Origin: Symbiodinium natans
Taxonomy: Eukaryota; Sar; Dinophyceae; Suessiales; Symbiodiniaceae
Direction: 5' to 3'
DNA length: 64,000 bases
Assembly: GCA_905221605.1 (NCBI GenBank)
Contig: CAJNDS010001602.1
Span: 350,501 to 414,500 of the forward strand
Below the pieces are notes generated by a model. That model did not search any database and had not been told where the DNA came from. It worked only from the letters and a program-made list of their open reading frames with translations. A program made the position numbers and the translations under genes. Each line of letters starts with the position of its first letter. Position 1 is the first letter of the stretch. This document shows positions 12,125 through 25,478 of this stretch, piece after piece.

Positions 12125-13444
12125 CCCTGAACTCTACAATGCGCTGCCTCCCAGTTTGCCTCGAGCTCCATGACGTTGGCGTTCCTTGCAGCAGAGACGC
12201 TGCACCGTGGCTGTAGGTCGGGTATGGATGTGGGCCCCATCTAAGCCTTTCGAGGTTTGGAGAGTTTGCTTTTCTGTTTTTTGGCAGGGCTTGTCTTTTT
12301 GTCTTTCAGCGGGAAGGTGTAGTGCGGCTGTCTTCATGATTGTCTTGCGGTCGGCAACACTTGGTATGCTGGCACAACTACCCAACTCTGCCGTCCTCCT
12401 TGACGGCGTGAACCCTCATATAAGGCAGCGAACTTGTTTTTCATGGAACTTAATGAACTCAATGAAGAGTGGCATCGCACAGGCACTGGCCGCACGGGCA
12501 GTCTTGGAGTTCATGATCGATGCCTGTGCATTTGCGGATGTATTGGGGATGGCAGTGATGGCAATAAGGCTTAGGGTCTAAGGCTTTGCACTTAGTACGG
12601 CTTTGCACAGGAGGAGCACAGGTGAAGAGGCCGGTTTCCCCGCGCGCAGCGTCAGAGGCGGCCTCTGCCGAGAGAACGCCACCCACAGGGTGGCTGGTTT
12701 ACTCTGGTTAACTACGCTTCGGTCAAAGTTCCCGAAGCCAAGAGAGCGTTGCAGTTGAGACCCTTCGCTCGCTCGGAGGTGCAACCGCAAGGCCCGACCC
12801 AAGCAGAGATCCCACCTTTGCCAAGAACCATGCTTCGGGCCTCGCGCTGGTTCAAGGTCATGGTACGCACATTCCGGCAGCCCAGACCCGCTCAAGATTT
12901 GAGGAATTTCTCATAAGGCTGAAGGGGAACTTCTGCAAAATTCAGGCCATGGAGGTGTATTCTCAAGTTCAGGCTCGGTTTCTATACCAGCCCCTCAGGG
13001 GCATGGCAAGTTGCGGCCGAATGTGGGCTCGGGGCTTAGGGGCCCTCGATGTGCAACTGAAACGGCAAGAACTCCAGCGTTGAATCGTTGAAGCAGCCAT
13101 TCCGCATGTCCAGGCTGTGGCAGCTAAGCAAGGATGCAGGGTTTCCTCAAAAGCCTTACTGCCAAGTCCTCGATCTAAACTTTCAACAATGCTATAGTTC
13201 TTATGGCGCCCTTCCGCCCGAAACCCCATCAGACTCTAGGGAGGTCCCAAACATCTGCAGGTCCAAATGTCACCACCTGGGCATATTCTCTAAGGAAAAT
13301 CCTTTTTCACGCTCAGATGGCGTTGAAGAGGCGCAGCGCATCAAACACGAAGCCGACAGTGTTGGTGGCAAGAATGATGGAGAAGAGGGGGAGGGTCATC
13401 ACAGTGGTGTGCAGGAAGCCACTGCGGAACTCCAAAGGGAACTC
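12125..13444 (-). CDS. Unrecognised membrane protein, minus-strand exons
   Basis: The best pair of exons is 13338-13444 and the exon starting at 13114. The first has 35 codons plus 2 nt, including LHTTVMTLPLFSIILATNTV, a clear membrane helix, then GFVFDA. It joins through a GC donor to LDMRNGCFNDSTLEFLPFQL, giving FDALDMRNGC across the splice. Further down are exon-like segments at about 12420-12520 (CAMPLFIEFIKFHEKQVRCL), 12305-12370 (SVADRKTIMKTAALHLPAE) and 12135-12200 (NANVMELEANWEAAHCR), whose junctions I did not resolve. The segment after the helix looks extracytoplasmic (NDST is a potential N-glycosylation sequon). No family is recognised; membership of the lower pieces is inference. 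Confidence 0.5.
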
Positions 13445-13499
13445 CTGATTTCAGCTTGCACTGCAGCACACTAGTTCTTAGCAAGGGCTTTCGCATCCT

Positions 13500-15060
13500 T
13501 TTTCATTACCGTACTACCATACATTGCGCCGTTAAGCCTCCAAGCATTCAGCGCATGCTGAATGTGGACTGCCTACAGACTGTACAGCACAGTACGTTCG
13601 TTCGTCCATTCATCCGCCACAATGCCCATTCATTCTTTCCACTGCAGTCAGACTTACACGCACGCTTTCAGGTCTTAGGGTTTGGTCTTAGAGTCCAGCA
13701 GTTCGACTCGCACGTACATGCGTGCATACATGCGCCTGTGTCCTGTACTCTACCTAAACTGCGCTAAGTCGCTTTGCGCTTCTTGACACTACGGAATATT
13801 TCGCGAAACTAGTCATTACATGACAGTTTGGTATGTATGGCAACATTGCGCTCGCATCACAGTATACAATGAGAGGTACATGTGCCTCTTGCAGGTAGGC
13901 TCCAAACCCAAGTCCCGGCAAATCCCTGCGGATCCTCCAAGAAAGTTCGCATCGAATTCATGAGCGTCGGCTGCTTGAACAACAGGCGCTTTGTGAGGTT
14001 GTCCATCCTCCGGTCACCGGGATTCCGGGGGACTGACAGAAAAGGTCGGCATAAGGGTCTTCGGTGTATCGGTGGGCGCTGCTAATTTAAGGTAACGAGG
14101 CTTCAAATCCGGGTATCGGGGATAAGGTGTAGGTTCAAGGCAAGGCTTGCTCGGATTCAAGGGTTTCAGGGTTGCATGACTGGGCTGTCGGTTTTTTTTG
14201 GCGAAAACCTAATGAAGGGATTTTCCACGAACTGCATCTTCAGGCTTAGGCCCCTTGCAGCATCAAACCCACAACAAAACAGGCCCAACTGGGATAGATG
14301 CGGCACTAACTTGGGACTCTGTGAGGAAACAGGGACACCAGAACCACGCGTTGACAGTAGCTGTGTGCAGCTAAAGAAAAGGCGGAAGCGCTCAGATGTT
14401 TACACATACACTTACATATACATGTGTACGTATGTACGTGTGCATGTGTGTGTGTGTTGTTGGCAACTTGCTTAGCTCGTCGTAAACGGCAGCCAAGACT
14501 GGTCGGAGCACACATTTGAGGACTCGGCAGTCGCCGGAAGGCTCGGCAGTCGCCGTAGTAACGTGTGCAAAGCAGGTTTTTTTTCCACCCTAGCATGTCT
14601 GTTGTGGCCGCGGCATCTTCGAAAGTCTCAATAATCACAGTGCTCGCAGGCGAATTGGAGTCGTCATCTTCATGAGCTCGAGACCAACAGTCACAGGGAG
14701 GATTCGGAAATTACAGCTGCGTTGTACTACTTTGCTCACTCCTGTTTCGTTCTCGGCATGTCCCGGTTTGGAAACCAATTTTGGGAAACGGCATGTTCGG
14801 GCCCATTTCGTGTCGAGACTGCAAGCCCTCTCGAAGCTCTCGGGCCTGGATAGGAGACTGGTGCTGTCAAGAGGTCAAGAAAACTCTAATTCTGATGATG
14901 ACCATCATCCATCGTCAGTGCTAAACATGCACTCAGACCATGCGCTGCTAGTTCTTGTTTAAGCTCCAAGAAAGTTTGAAGCCTTTCGAAGGAATGTGAA
15001 GCCTTGGAATTCGGGATTTTGCCCTTCCATTTTCACCCATGGCGATTCCTTTGGTTGAGC
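13500..15060. other. No supported exon
   Basis: Unique-looking sequence with few telomere-like copies, a TG/TA-rich tract at about 14400-14460 and a short direct repeat (ctcggcagtcgccg, at about 14523 and 14541). I see no peptide that can be defended on either strand. Confidence 0.35.
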
Positions 15061-15064
15061 AGCG

Positions 15065-15545
15065 TCAGCAGATAAAAGAGAACAAAAACAAACAGGTATC
15101 CTGAGCCCCCGATTTACTGATCTCAACCTGAACTGCTGCCCGGCATCCTCCAGGCGTAGTAGTTACCTTGGCTGGAGGTGTGCTCAGCCTCAAGCCCTCA
15201 ACCCAGAGAAAACAATCGGCCAGGGTCAGAGTTGAGGCAGATGTTGTGCTTTGGGCAGAGATGAAGACGGGGAAGCCTGCAAATCTTGGAAGAGACTGTC
15301 TTTGTATGCAACTTCCCCTGCTTCGAGACCGAACACCATGGCATTTAAGCACGAGGTCGGATTGAGGATTAGAGCCGGGCATCACAAACTTCGTAGCCCA
15401 GGCAATCTGAAACGAAGCGTTTCTCTTCAGAATCATGCCCACCACTTTCCTGAGAACCTGAGCCCCGAAGCCTCGACCCTCAAACTGGTCGAAGCAGAGC
15501 AGCTGCCCCATGGTAGAATTCCCGTGATCCAGCTTCCAGCCCCAA
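15065..15545 (-). CDS. Open minus-strand frame, possible exon
   Basis: About 160 codons stay open on the minus strand, with LDHGNSTMGQLLCFDQFEGR and GFGAQVLRKVVGMILKRN near the start of the frame. The stretch lacks telomere-like heptamers, unlike its flanks. The first 60 to 70 residues look most protein-like; the remainder may be intron read through. Function is unknown. Confidence 0.35.
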
Positions 15546-16847
15546 ACCTCTCCGCAGGGTCATTTTCGGGTTTGCGCCCATCACACACACAACGTTGAAC
15601 TGCTGAAGTCACAGCTGGAGGGTCTTAAAAGCGCTTGCACTTCCCCCGAAACCTAGCGCAACCCCGCAATGCCTTCAAAGCAAGCAGACCTTGGATGCGT
15701 GAATATTGCCCTGACGTACAACGCCAAAGAAAGATTGGCATCAAAAGTTTCATGTACACAGCTGACTTTCTAGTAGGGTTGATAGGGCCAATTTTTGTTA
15801 CGCTGCAGGGTTTGAGGTCTCTCGGCCTCGGAAATGGGGAACTCTGGAACCCTGTAGGTGGAATAAAACCGGTTTAACAATCGTCAAAGCCCGCGCAGAT
15901 CCCAAAACCCAAACCCTAACACACCTAAACGCATATTTTTTTCGCTTTGACAGCCCATGGGACCAAGGCGACCCACCGACGAACCAAGAGAGCCGGACAA
16001 CGAGATTCCTTGATGGCGGTTGGAGTTTAGGGGCTACGTTCAGGACTCAGGGTTGAGGCCTTAGGTAAGGTGTCTCAACCACCCTTGCTGAAGAAAAATG
16101 CTTCTGAAGCTTGATCCATGCTCTCCGAGTACAACGAAATATCCCGCAAATGGGCTAGGCTCGAAGGACTATTTTGGGTGGTCATCCTCACGTTGCAGAC
16201 TTGTAGGATACCCCACTGAACCCCAAGGGTATCGGAAGGTTCCTATGCCGGCAGGGTTCGTTGGGCGAAGTACTTGGTCTGAGGGTGTAAATACAACGCG
16301 AACCGCTTACCCCTAACCCTTCAGCCCGCAAACACACCACGCCCAAACCCTGACCTCCTAAACGCACAACCCCAATCCCTTTAAGCCCTGAAGCCTCGGA
16401 CCTAGACCTGACCCCCCCCCCCAAGGTGCCTTCCTTTGCTTATTAATTAATCGTCCTGAAGTCCGAGTTGGGGGCTTTGTCGGAAAGCACCACTCGTCTT
16501 CGAGCTGTTGGATAAAATGTTTCCTCATTCTAGTGCAGGAATTTTGCTTACAAGCCCGTCAACTGCCAAAGGATGGAAGCGTGCAGCTTGCTTTTCGAAC
16601 CTCGAGCTTCGTCTGCGGGCGTAATGTCTCCTGTCTGCAGATGCTGCACCTTGCCCTGTGGGGTAGGCCACAAAGCCCGAAGGGGTTCCTCGTCCACACG
16701 CCCTCCTCCCATCCGCAGCCCCAATTCTTAACCCTACTACCCCGAAACATTGTACCTTTGGCGTGTCGCAAGCTACAACTCATGAGCCCCCAAATCCATA
16801 AAGAATCCAAAAGATTTCCAAGAACCGACACTTCGAACTTCCCGAGG

Positions 16848-17210
16848 TTCCAGTAGGTCTTGAGACGCCCCACCCGCTCGTCGCTGGGGGTGGCCGCGAT
16901 TCCCTGGGTCATGCTCCAAACCGACCTTAGGGCTTTTAGGGATGTTTAGGGCTCATTCGGGCTTTTAGGGATGTTGAGGGTTTGACCATTTGACCACTAG
17001 GGTTCAGGTTTTTGGGCTAAAACGGGTTGAGGGATGTCTCAAGCTTGGGCGCAGGTCGCAATCCCTCTCTACACATCCAGACGCCCCGAAGCACTCTGAC
17101 GCTTTCCTGGCATGAAACCCCAGCATTCACCTGAATCTGCAGGCTTTCGCTGCTATGGGCAAACCCAAACCGCCGAGCTTGAACTGCGCGCGGGCGGCCA
17201 GATTGTCATG
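16848..17210 (-). CDS. Unrecognised protein, two phase-matched exons
   Basis: Exon 17179-17210 (HDNLAARAQF, 10 codons plus AA) meets a GC donor. It joins to an exon starting at 16913 after an AG acceptor, giving N then MTQGIAATPSDERVGRLKTY. The second exon ends near 16848 at an undetermined donor. Phase agrees across the junction. A weaker minus-strand piece is at about 16200-16270 (AGIGTFRYPWGSVGYPT). I cannot name the family; the motif could belong to a transporter loop, but that is only an impression. Confidence 0.45.
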
Positions 17211-17219
17211 CTGCCTTCA

Positions 17220-20200
17220 ATGATCCAGAAGATGGAAAGCGGCCTTGGAGCACCGCTGAACCCCTACTCTCAACCCCAAAAAACCTGAAGCCCAAATTCT
17301 AAACTAAACTTTCGAAGGGACTCAAATGGCGCCTAAATCGAGATTGTAGGGGTTTTCTGACTCAGTGCTGCTTGGTTTTGGGTGTAAGAACCTCATTTCT
17401 CATTGCCCCCAGACCGTCAACACAACCCTCACCCTAGCTAGTTTGACCGGTCCTGTCACTACATGGGGTTTTGGAAGTGGTTGGGGTTTGGGGCTTAAGG
17501 TGTTAAGGCAACCCATGGTTAGAGGGAGTTTTGGCGGCTGTGGTTTGGGGTTTGGGGTTTGGGGTTTGGGTTGGGGGTTTGTCGGTGAATCCGTCTGACC
17601 TGAACCCCCTAAACCTTGGTATAGCTGACAGGCAACAAAGCCAGCTGGTGCTGGATCTTCTTATACCTCGGTGGCTCTGAAGGGCTAGCTTCCTTCCTGC
17701 CTTCCCTTCCCCCCGATTGCTTAAGAGTCTTGGGCTCTTTGGGACAACTGCGCAGACAGCTTGCAGCTCGAAAAGAGACCTCTCACCCCGTCACTCACTC
17801 CACTCAATCACTCAAACACTCAAACACTCACTCATTGACTCAGTGACTCCGCTCGCTCGTTCTCTCTCTCTCTCTCTCTCTCTGCACGCTTGGCCCCCTC
17901 CCGAAGGAGAAGGCCGCCCCCTGGGGCTCGTCTTCTCTCTCTCTCTCCTCACTCTCCCTCCCCTCCACGCACTCCTTCACTGAGACCACCTACTGGTAAG
18001 GACGAAGGAGTTGAAGCCCCAGGTTTTCGGTCGGTTGCGGAGGGCCAGGGCAATCGGACTTGAGAAGCTTCTCCTGTCGAAGAACCGGGAAGGCCCATCA
18101 AATTACTCAACCTCAAAACACCTAAACCTGAACCCTAAACTAAATGCCCAGGCACAACGCCCAGCTGCTAGCATATTTGACCTGCCAAGACGGTGAATCT
18201 CAACAACCACTCGCGTGGGGAAAGATGCGAAAGACTTTCGGGTCATGTTCCATCCATGTTGAGACCATCCGGGGGCAGTTCTAATCGGGGCTCCCTCCAG
18301 CGATCTTCTCTGCTACGATTCCCTTTCGAGAAAGGCGTTTCTACCCTAATTTAAACAACCTCAATTGGTAACTTTTGGGGGTTCGAGAACTTATTCATGT
18401 TTGTGCCAGCCTTCCGGCAGAAGTTATTGGGATGTTCCTCTTTCGACTAAATCACGACTTCGTTTACGCTCGCTGGCTTTTACCGTCTTTTTTTCACTTT
18501 GAAACGAACGTCCATGCCTACTGGGCAGCTGACTCTGTAAAGAAGCGCTTCCAAAAAGGCACCAATTCTTGATGTCTTCCATGCCTGGCCTTGTTTGCTT
18601 GAAGGATATTTATTCACCATCTCAAGAATTGACGCTTCTAGGTTGCCTAAGAATGTCCCATGCGTGCAAGATCAACAGGCCTTGCGAGCTTCAAGTGTCT
18701 CGCATTTCTTCTTCGGTGAAAACAATCTGCGGTGATGTTGACCCGCATCTTCGTACCCTGTGTGTTTCATGCTGCACTTTTTGGCAAACGCGGCTTGTCG
18801 AAGTTCTGGCCCACCTTTCTTTTTGCGGAAGCGCCTCTTTGCAGCAATAGTTCGTAATAGGGATTATAATAGGGGGTACTGTAATTCCAATTAAGGACAG
18901 TTAGTATAAGGGGGAACATCCCAAGTCAGGGTAGTTTAGCATTTAGGGCTTCGGGGGACTTACCCCACTTCAGGCTTTCGGTAGAAAATGCAGAAACCCT
19001 GAGCCCTTCCTTGTCCTAATCGTTGAGGGCGTGGGGGCTCTAAGTGTGAGCTCGCTAAACACCCTCAAAAAAAAACCGAAACCTGAAGTCTTCCTCCCAA
19101 AATCTCCCCGAACTTGCCGGCAGCCTGAAATCGATAGAGGTCGTGAACAGAGACTTGGATCGCTGAGGTGGAATAGGCCACTGCCTCGAGGCCACTGGTT
19201 GCGATCTCCTGGTGATGGTGGGGCTCAGAACATGTCTGCATTGGGTGCAGAGATTGCGGCGTTCCCCCTTGGATTGTCGTACCCCCTCTTTGAATCCCAA
19301 TTAAGGACTGCTAGTACAAGCGAGAAAATCCCAATAGGCACATTGCGGCACAGGGGAGGAGGGCTTAGTGTTTAAAGCCTTGAAGGCTCCAGAGCCCAAG
19401 GCTGAAGGTTTCGTGGACCCGAGTGTGGATACGCACATCAGGCCACGATGTGGAAACGTGAGTTCTCAGTTGTCCGCATAAAACAACAAACCAACAGGAA
19501 ACGGACTAATCAGCAACAAACAGCAGAACAACAAACCAACAAACCAACAAACCAACAAACCAACAAACCAACAAACCAACAAACCAACAAACCAACAACA
19601 ATGCAGAAAAGCAACAACAAACTCAACAGGTCGACAACACACAAACAAAGGCCAACGCCAACAAAGGTCACGAGTAAACATCCTCTTGATTTAGTCGCCA
19701 TCGTCTTGACTGTCAGCACCTTTGGACTTCGAAAAAGCAGCAATGGCGACGGTCAAAAGGATGGCGACTCGACTCCGACAGCCACCATCGTCGTGACTGT
19801 CGGCACTTTAGCCTTCGCGGCCAAGACGTGCAGGCAAGTACGCGCGAACACTTGCAGACGTTTGGCGGACTAGGCGAACGCCAAACACACCGATCCGAGA
19901 CCCCTTCGCTATCGGGAAGAACGAATCTAAGCCTGAAATTGAACCCTAAACCCCCTCCTCGTTCAAGTCGTTAAAGGCCGTTAGCAAGGCCATGAAGCAA
20001 AGCTCCTGCCATGCTGGACTCAAAGCTCAACTCGAGTTTCAGGGCTGCAGGTCAGCGCTTTTGGCACGAAAGAACATGCGAATTCTCAGCAACCTTCTAG
20101 GCTGAACCAGGCCCGACACTGTTACCGGGGCCGGGTTGGGGACAAGACTAATTTCATATGCTACGCTGTGGTATGTAATGCAGATTTTTGCTGGCATTTC

Positions 20201-20540
20201 TGCGGTCTCTTTGTAGATTAGGTTCAGGTGGGGAGGTGCCGCTCAAAGCGCATGCAACAGAGGGGAATGAAGCCCGAGTTCCCCTGAACACTTCGCCTGA
20301 GAATTATGGAGTCTTGGCCGCGGGGGGGCAAGGCCTTGAACCCGGGACGAGGGCTTCCACATGTCCAGTCCCCTGTTATCCTGAACGCTAGATTCCGTAG
20401 CACGCAAACCAGCTTGTCAACATCCACGTGCCTCTTTTAGCATGCACTCGTGTCGGTAATGCACATGAAGCCAAAATTCTCTAGCTTCAGCTTTACCGGC
20501 TTAAGCCAGAAGTAAGAACCTCATTCAACCCTGAGACCTA
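17220..20540. other. Mixed spacer with simple repeats, few exon candidates
   Basis: Holds telomere-like runs (gtttggggtttggggtttgg at 17545-17566; C-rich copies at 18110-18140), pentamer-like ctcaaacactcaaacactca at 17807-17832, (CT)n at 17860-17883, and the 8-mer repeat listed separately. A plus-strand frame at 18375-18850 is open but AT-rich and not convincing. A minus-strand piece near 17630-17690 (RYKKIQHQLALLPVSY) is exon-like. Confidence 0.35.
19527..19599. repeat. 8-bp tandem repeat (AAACCAAC)n
   Basis: About nine near-perfect copies of aaaccaac in a row. Open frames over it on both strands are repeat artefacts. Confidence 0.9.
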
Positions 20541-20560
20541 AGCCCCAGGCCCGACCCCAC

Positions 20561-22300
20561 CTGGAGGACAAACATGATCATCAGGGCAGCGAAGTAGCTC
20601 CCAAAGAAGATGGGCAGGATGAGGATCCTGGGAGCCGCAGATGCTGAGCTTTTACCTCTCTCTCCCTGTCTCCTCCCTTCGGGTGGGCAGGGGGGCAAGC
20701 CCCGGGGCATCATCACTCCTGCCCCGGACGCTCGACTTGTAGCCGTCACGCCATCGGAGTTGAAAGAGGGAGCCCGCACCCCCCTACGCCTTTGCCCTCC
20801 CCAGTTCCCCTCTGCCCCTCATCTCGATCAAACCTAATCGCCCCCACACCTGAACTACCACCCCCCAAAACCGATGTTCACTCTCCCTCCCCTCCTTCCC
20901 TCCCTCCCTCCCTCCCTCCCTCCCGCTCCCTCTCTCTGTCTGGCACCTTTTGGAGGTTGAGGGCTACTTCGGGTTTAAGGTGTCAGGTCATCCGAAACTT
21001 TAGGGGCAATCGCTAAGCCTGCACTTTGGTGGCTCTCAACTCAAGCATTACGACAAGCCGCGCTCTAGCCAGGGCGTGGATATTTAGGGGTACAAGGTCG
21101 TTACCCATTCTGCAACGTCCTCTATGCTTGACAAGGGGCAACGCGGCCAAACTCCAAACCCACACAACCAAAACCTCAAAACCTGAAAACCTCAACCCTA
21201 AAGTCCCAAACGAACTTCAGCAGACCAAGTCGCCAAGTCATCCCGTGCGCGATGCCGTACGCCACCTACCGTGCCAGCCAATCCAGAGACCCTGGGTTCC
21301 CTGGACTCTTGAGGCTTTTAGGGTCAAAAAGGGTCAGGGTCTAGGCCAGGGATTTAGCGGCCTGGGTTTTAACAGGTTGCGCTGAGGTAGAAATATGGGC
21401 AGAGTACTTACCCATGCACCCTGCGTTTCAAGAATCGGTCTCAAAGGAGGGGCGGAGGGGGTTCTCGTGTGCTGAAACCCCAAGCCCAAGTAAGCCCACG
21501 AACCCATTCTTCGAAGCCGCACCAGCGCGTCCGAAACGGGGTTTCCAGCTTCCGCAGCTGTGAGGTAGTACGGGGAGAAGAAGCCTTGGAAAGCACAGCG
21601 CCCCAACGCCTGTGAAGTGTAGGCAGAATCCCATGTCGAATATGCTCCCGAGACTCAGGACAAGGGTTTTTTGGGGTTCAGAGACTTCTTGGTCCCTTCC
21701 TACAGAAGCTCCCTTGCAGCCAGCCGTAGGCAAGGGCACACGTAAAACCCACTTCTCAACCTCCCAAGCCTGTAGCGCCGAACCCTCAATGTGCAAATAG
21801 CTTGGGAATTTTTGGAACGGTTTAGGGCTTGAGCGTGTAAGGGTTTAGACTTCAAGTACGACCAAAAACCCCTAAGCCCCAACAGGCAATGCAAACAAAC
21901 TGGGCTGCCACGGGACCTGGAAGGTAGCCCACCCAGCCCCAAAGAGATAGCGTCGTCGTCAGCAAGAACACAAGGGCTGTCAAGAGCTTCCTGAGTGCTA
22001 TACGGAGGTGGTTCTGAATCGGGGTTGTTTTGGGGTTCCGTTTCGCAAAGCGACCCCAGTATCGGTTTCAGAATCACAGCAGCGTGTGGCACAGTCACTT
22101 TCGTTTTCGGGGTTCTAGTGCTCAGTTTTGGCAGACATGGCCTTGATGTTAACAGATCGAAAATCCTGAGCCCGAAACTTCGTGGGCGGCCAACACAGGC
22201 GAGTCGGTTTACTCCCATTGCCCCCTAAACCCTGCATCCTACGTCTAGCATGTTTGGGGGCTTTGACGGCTTTAGACGGCTTAGGAGCTGATGGCAACGA
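20561..22300 (-). CDS. Membrane-protein exons, possible C-terminal part of the gene above
   Basis: Exon 20561-20627 is 1 nt plus 22 codons encoding ILILPIFFGSYFAALMIMFV, a membrane helix, ending at CAG|GTGGGG. Around 21500-21600 a minus-strand frame carries GFFSPYYLTAAEAGNPVSDA then LVRLRRM. Around 21240-21275 is VAYGIAHGMTWRLG. These follow in transcript order the membrane exons at 22.5-22.96 kb, so they may be the C-terminal part of the same multipass protein. The junctions between 22500 and 20561 were not closed. Confidence 0.45.
20875..20940. repeat. (CCCT)n pyrimidine tract
   Basis: A run of ccct/cctt units on the plus strand in an intron-like region just above the membrane exon at 20561-20627. 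Confidence 0.85.
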
Positions 22301-22499
22301 AGAGGGACTTCGGGTGCCGGCGTTTATCACCCCAAATTTCCAAACCTAGGAGACCCAAGCGTTATTCTTGGAGGTGCAGGTTCCCCAAGAATTCCGTACA
22401 GGGCTGTAGAATCACATACCATCAGAAGTGTTGGAGTAAGCTTAGCTTGGGGTTTTGAGGCCTAGGTAAGGAAAGGGGGGGGGGGGGGTGGGGGGCTCT

Positions 22500-25439
22500 G
22501 TGGCCCAAGCATCGTCTTGAAACGCAGCTTCTTGCCCTCTGTGGCCACATCGATGTGGTTCTCCAGCAAGTCAGCGACGGTTGGAGACTGCAGAATCACC
22601 AGCCCCACATGGAGCAAGAAGAAGATCATGGGGTGAGCCGCCACGATCCTTAGCGCTGCAACACCATGCTTCTACAGTCCATGCGAGACTTCCTAGCCAG
22701 GGATAGGAAAGCAGCGTGCGAAGGAAGTTTTGTGCCCTATGCAAGCACACCTCAAGCTAGGCGGCCAAACATCGCTCCCAAGATCCATGGCTCTAGGTCT
22801 CTAGGTGTTGCAGGTTTGGGGGTCAAGGAATATTCGGAATACTTTTAAACCCACCCAGGATCTGAACGATGGTCAGGTAGTCCAGAAAACCGGGCCCCTC
22901 GGGGGTCGCCAATCGGCTGCAGCACATCATGCCGCATGTTAGGAGGATGACACGCACAGCGACCTCGTGCACAGGATTCGGAAAAGCAAGACGACCATGG
23001 TCGAGAAATGCTGGCAAAGGGAAGCTACAGGTATGGAGCAGGGCAGCCTACAATCACTCTAAGAACTGAAGGATGCGGGTGTAATTTAATCCAAGTCTTA
23101 TGCAAGCCCAAACGACCAAACTCCCAGGCATGCTGATGCTCAAGTACACATCTCCGACATTCAGTTCAGCAACCCTCCAAATGTCCCCAGAATCCCTTCC
23201 CTAAGCTGTCGAGACTCTGAACATCTCAATCCCCAACCCTAGGTTTCTGCAAGGCGGCTGCCCAACACTTGGTCCGCCGATCCGCTCCCGGCAGAGCCAC
23301 GCCGCAGCAAGCCGTGAACTTTACGAAGGTGGAATCGAAGACTTCCGCGCCCTCCTTGGGGTTCTGGGTGCAGGGTCGTGCAGGGTGGCATCGAACGACG
23401 CGGCCCATGTGACACAACCTCTCTTTATCTGCAACGTTCTGCAACTGCGATCTGTCCTCCGAATCTCCACCATTGCCGTACATCAGGGGTTTGGACTTCT
23501 TCTTATCGGCGTCCACCTTCCTGCAACTGAGTCGCTGTTGCGAACCTTGTTTTAAGCTACCACGAAAAAAACAAAGAAACACAAGGAAGCTATTGATACA
23601 GCTCCTAACTGCTGAAACCCGCCGGTAACTTTCATGAAGTTCCTTAGCAGCTTCCAAACCTCCAGTCGAGTCCTTTGAGGTCCGGACGTCCAAAACCCAA
23701 ACCTTGGACCCCCTCTCCCAACCATCTTTTCCTTGTAACCCTCTACCCAAGCCCCCAATTGTAGGGAATCAGGGCACTGCTGGGCATCCTAGCTTAGTTC
23801 CGGAACCAGGTGGTCCTCGGATCCTTCGCGATGCTGCGAACGATCTTGTCAACGGAAACCTTGGCTCTAGGGAGGATTCAGGTTGAAGTATAAGGCTTAG
23901 GCATAGGATTTGAGGCTACGGTGGGTTGCTTACTCCACTCCCCATAATTTAGAACTCCCCCCACTCGTCCTTCGACTATCCGGCCTTCAAGTTCAGACTC
24001 TGGGAACAGAGCTGTAGAGTCCAAAAAATCACCTGGAAAAAGCTCTGGCCGACCGAACCGTAAAGAATGCATCCTGAACCAGAAGCCTCATAAGCCTCAT
24101 AAGCCTCATAAGCCCTTCAAGAGACAGGCGGCTGCCCGGAACTCAGGGTCACGGAACCACGGGATGATCGGTATCTCATCAAACCTTTGAGGCTGGGCGG
24201 TTGAGGATTCCAATGGATTCCAATGGATTCCACTACTTCGTCCCCGCGGGGCTTGGGGCTTGTGAGATGGAGAAGAAGAAAGGAGAGGGACGCGAGGAAG
24301 CGAACAAAATCTAAGGGGTGGTACGGCCTTTGGGGATGGACGCGCGCTGCCCTCGCCATGACGAGCTTTGTGTAGTACTCCAAGCTCACCATGAACCGCG
24401 GCTCTCGGTCTTGAATGCACAGCGGTGCAGCTGGGATGTGTTCAGACAAAACGCTGGGAGGGGCTCTGGTGGGCTCAGCACTGCAGCCATTCTGCCCACA
24501 CTCGTGGAACTCCAAGAGTTCAGATTGGGATTCATGCGTTGGCTAGAGGATCTCCGTGAGAGACTCGTCCCCAGACCCCTGCACTGGCACCCCGTCGGGA
24601 GAGGATGGCACACCTTCAAATGCTTGAAGATGCCAGATGTTCTGCGTCGGTCTGAGTCTGTCCGGCTCCTGGCTTTCACGGAAGTCGCGTAGCTGCCCGA
24701 TGCGACAAGTGCGGCCATTTTTTCATTTCTTGACATCGTCCATCGCCACACTACAACGAGACCATACACTGTATGGTCTGAACTTAACAACCTTCTGTCA
24801 TTGGAATAACAGGAGACACTTGAGGTATTCCTAAGAGTTTAGGCTATCTGGGGTCCCTGAACCCCTAGACCCCAGAACCCTGAAGTTAAGGTCTTGGCCC
24901 CACATACTGCGAAGACCTCTTTTGTAGGCGACCTATGACTCCCATATGTTGCAGAGGGTTGCCTAACAATGATCCTGCAAGACGTAAGGCTTAGGGTTCT
25001 TCAGGTAAGCTCTAAACCCAACTGCTAGACGAGAGGCAAGTGCCGCAAGTCATGTGGGCAGCTGCTGATGAGTTCCTGCAGGGCTTTCTGGCAGAGAGTT
25101 CCCGCGCACCGAATATTCAAAAGCCTCTGTCTAGACCCTCGGCTCCTTCATGTCTGGCTTCCCATGGCGGTCGTCGGTCTCCATCACGAGGATGATGTTC
25201 CTGGCAACTCACAGCGATGCCCTCCACTAAGCGCAGCACTCCGAGACCGGCCCTAACCCAACACCCAAAACAGATGCTCTACATTGTTCTGAGCTAGGGT
25301 CGTGTTAGGGGCTTCTTCCCGTATGCAGGATTTCAAAGGAGATGGCAGCCGGAGGCTTCCGGCTTGGTGCCCTTCACGAAACCTCCAACAACAAACCTTG
25401 TGAAACCCCACAGCAAACCTTGAAACCCCAAACTCCAAG

Positions 25440-25478
<39 letters not shown>
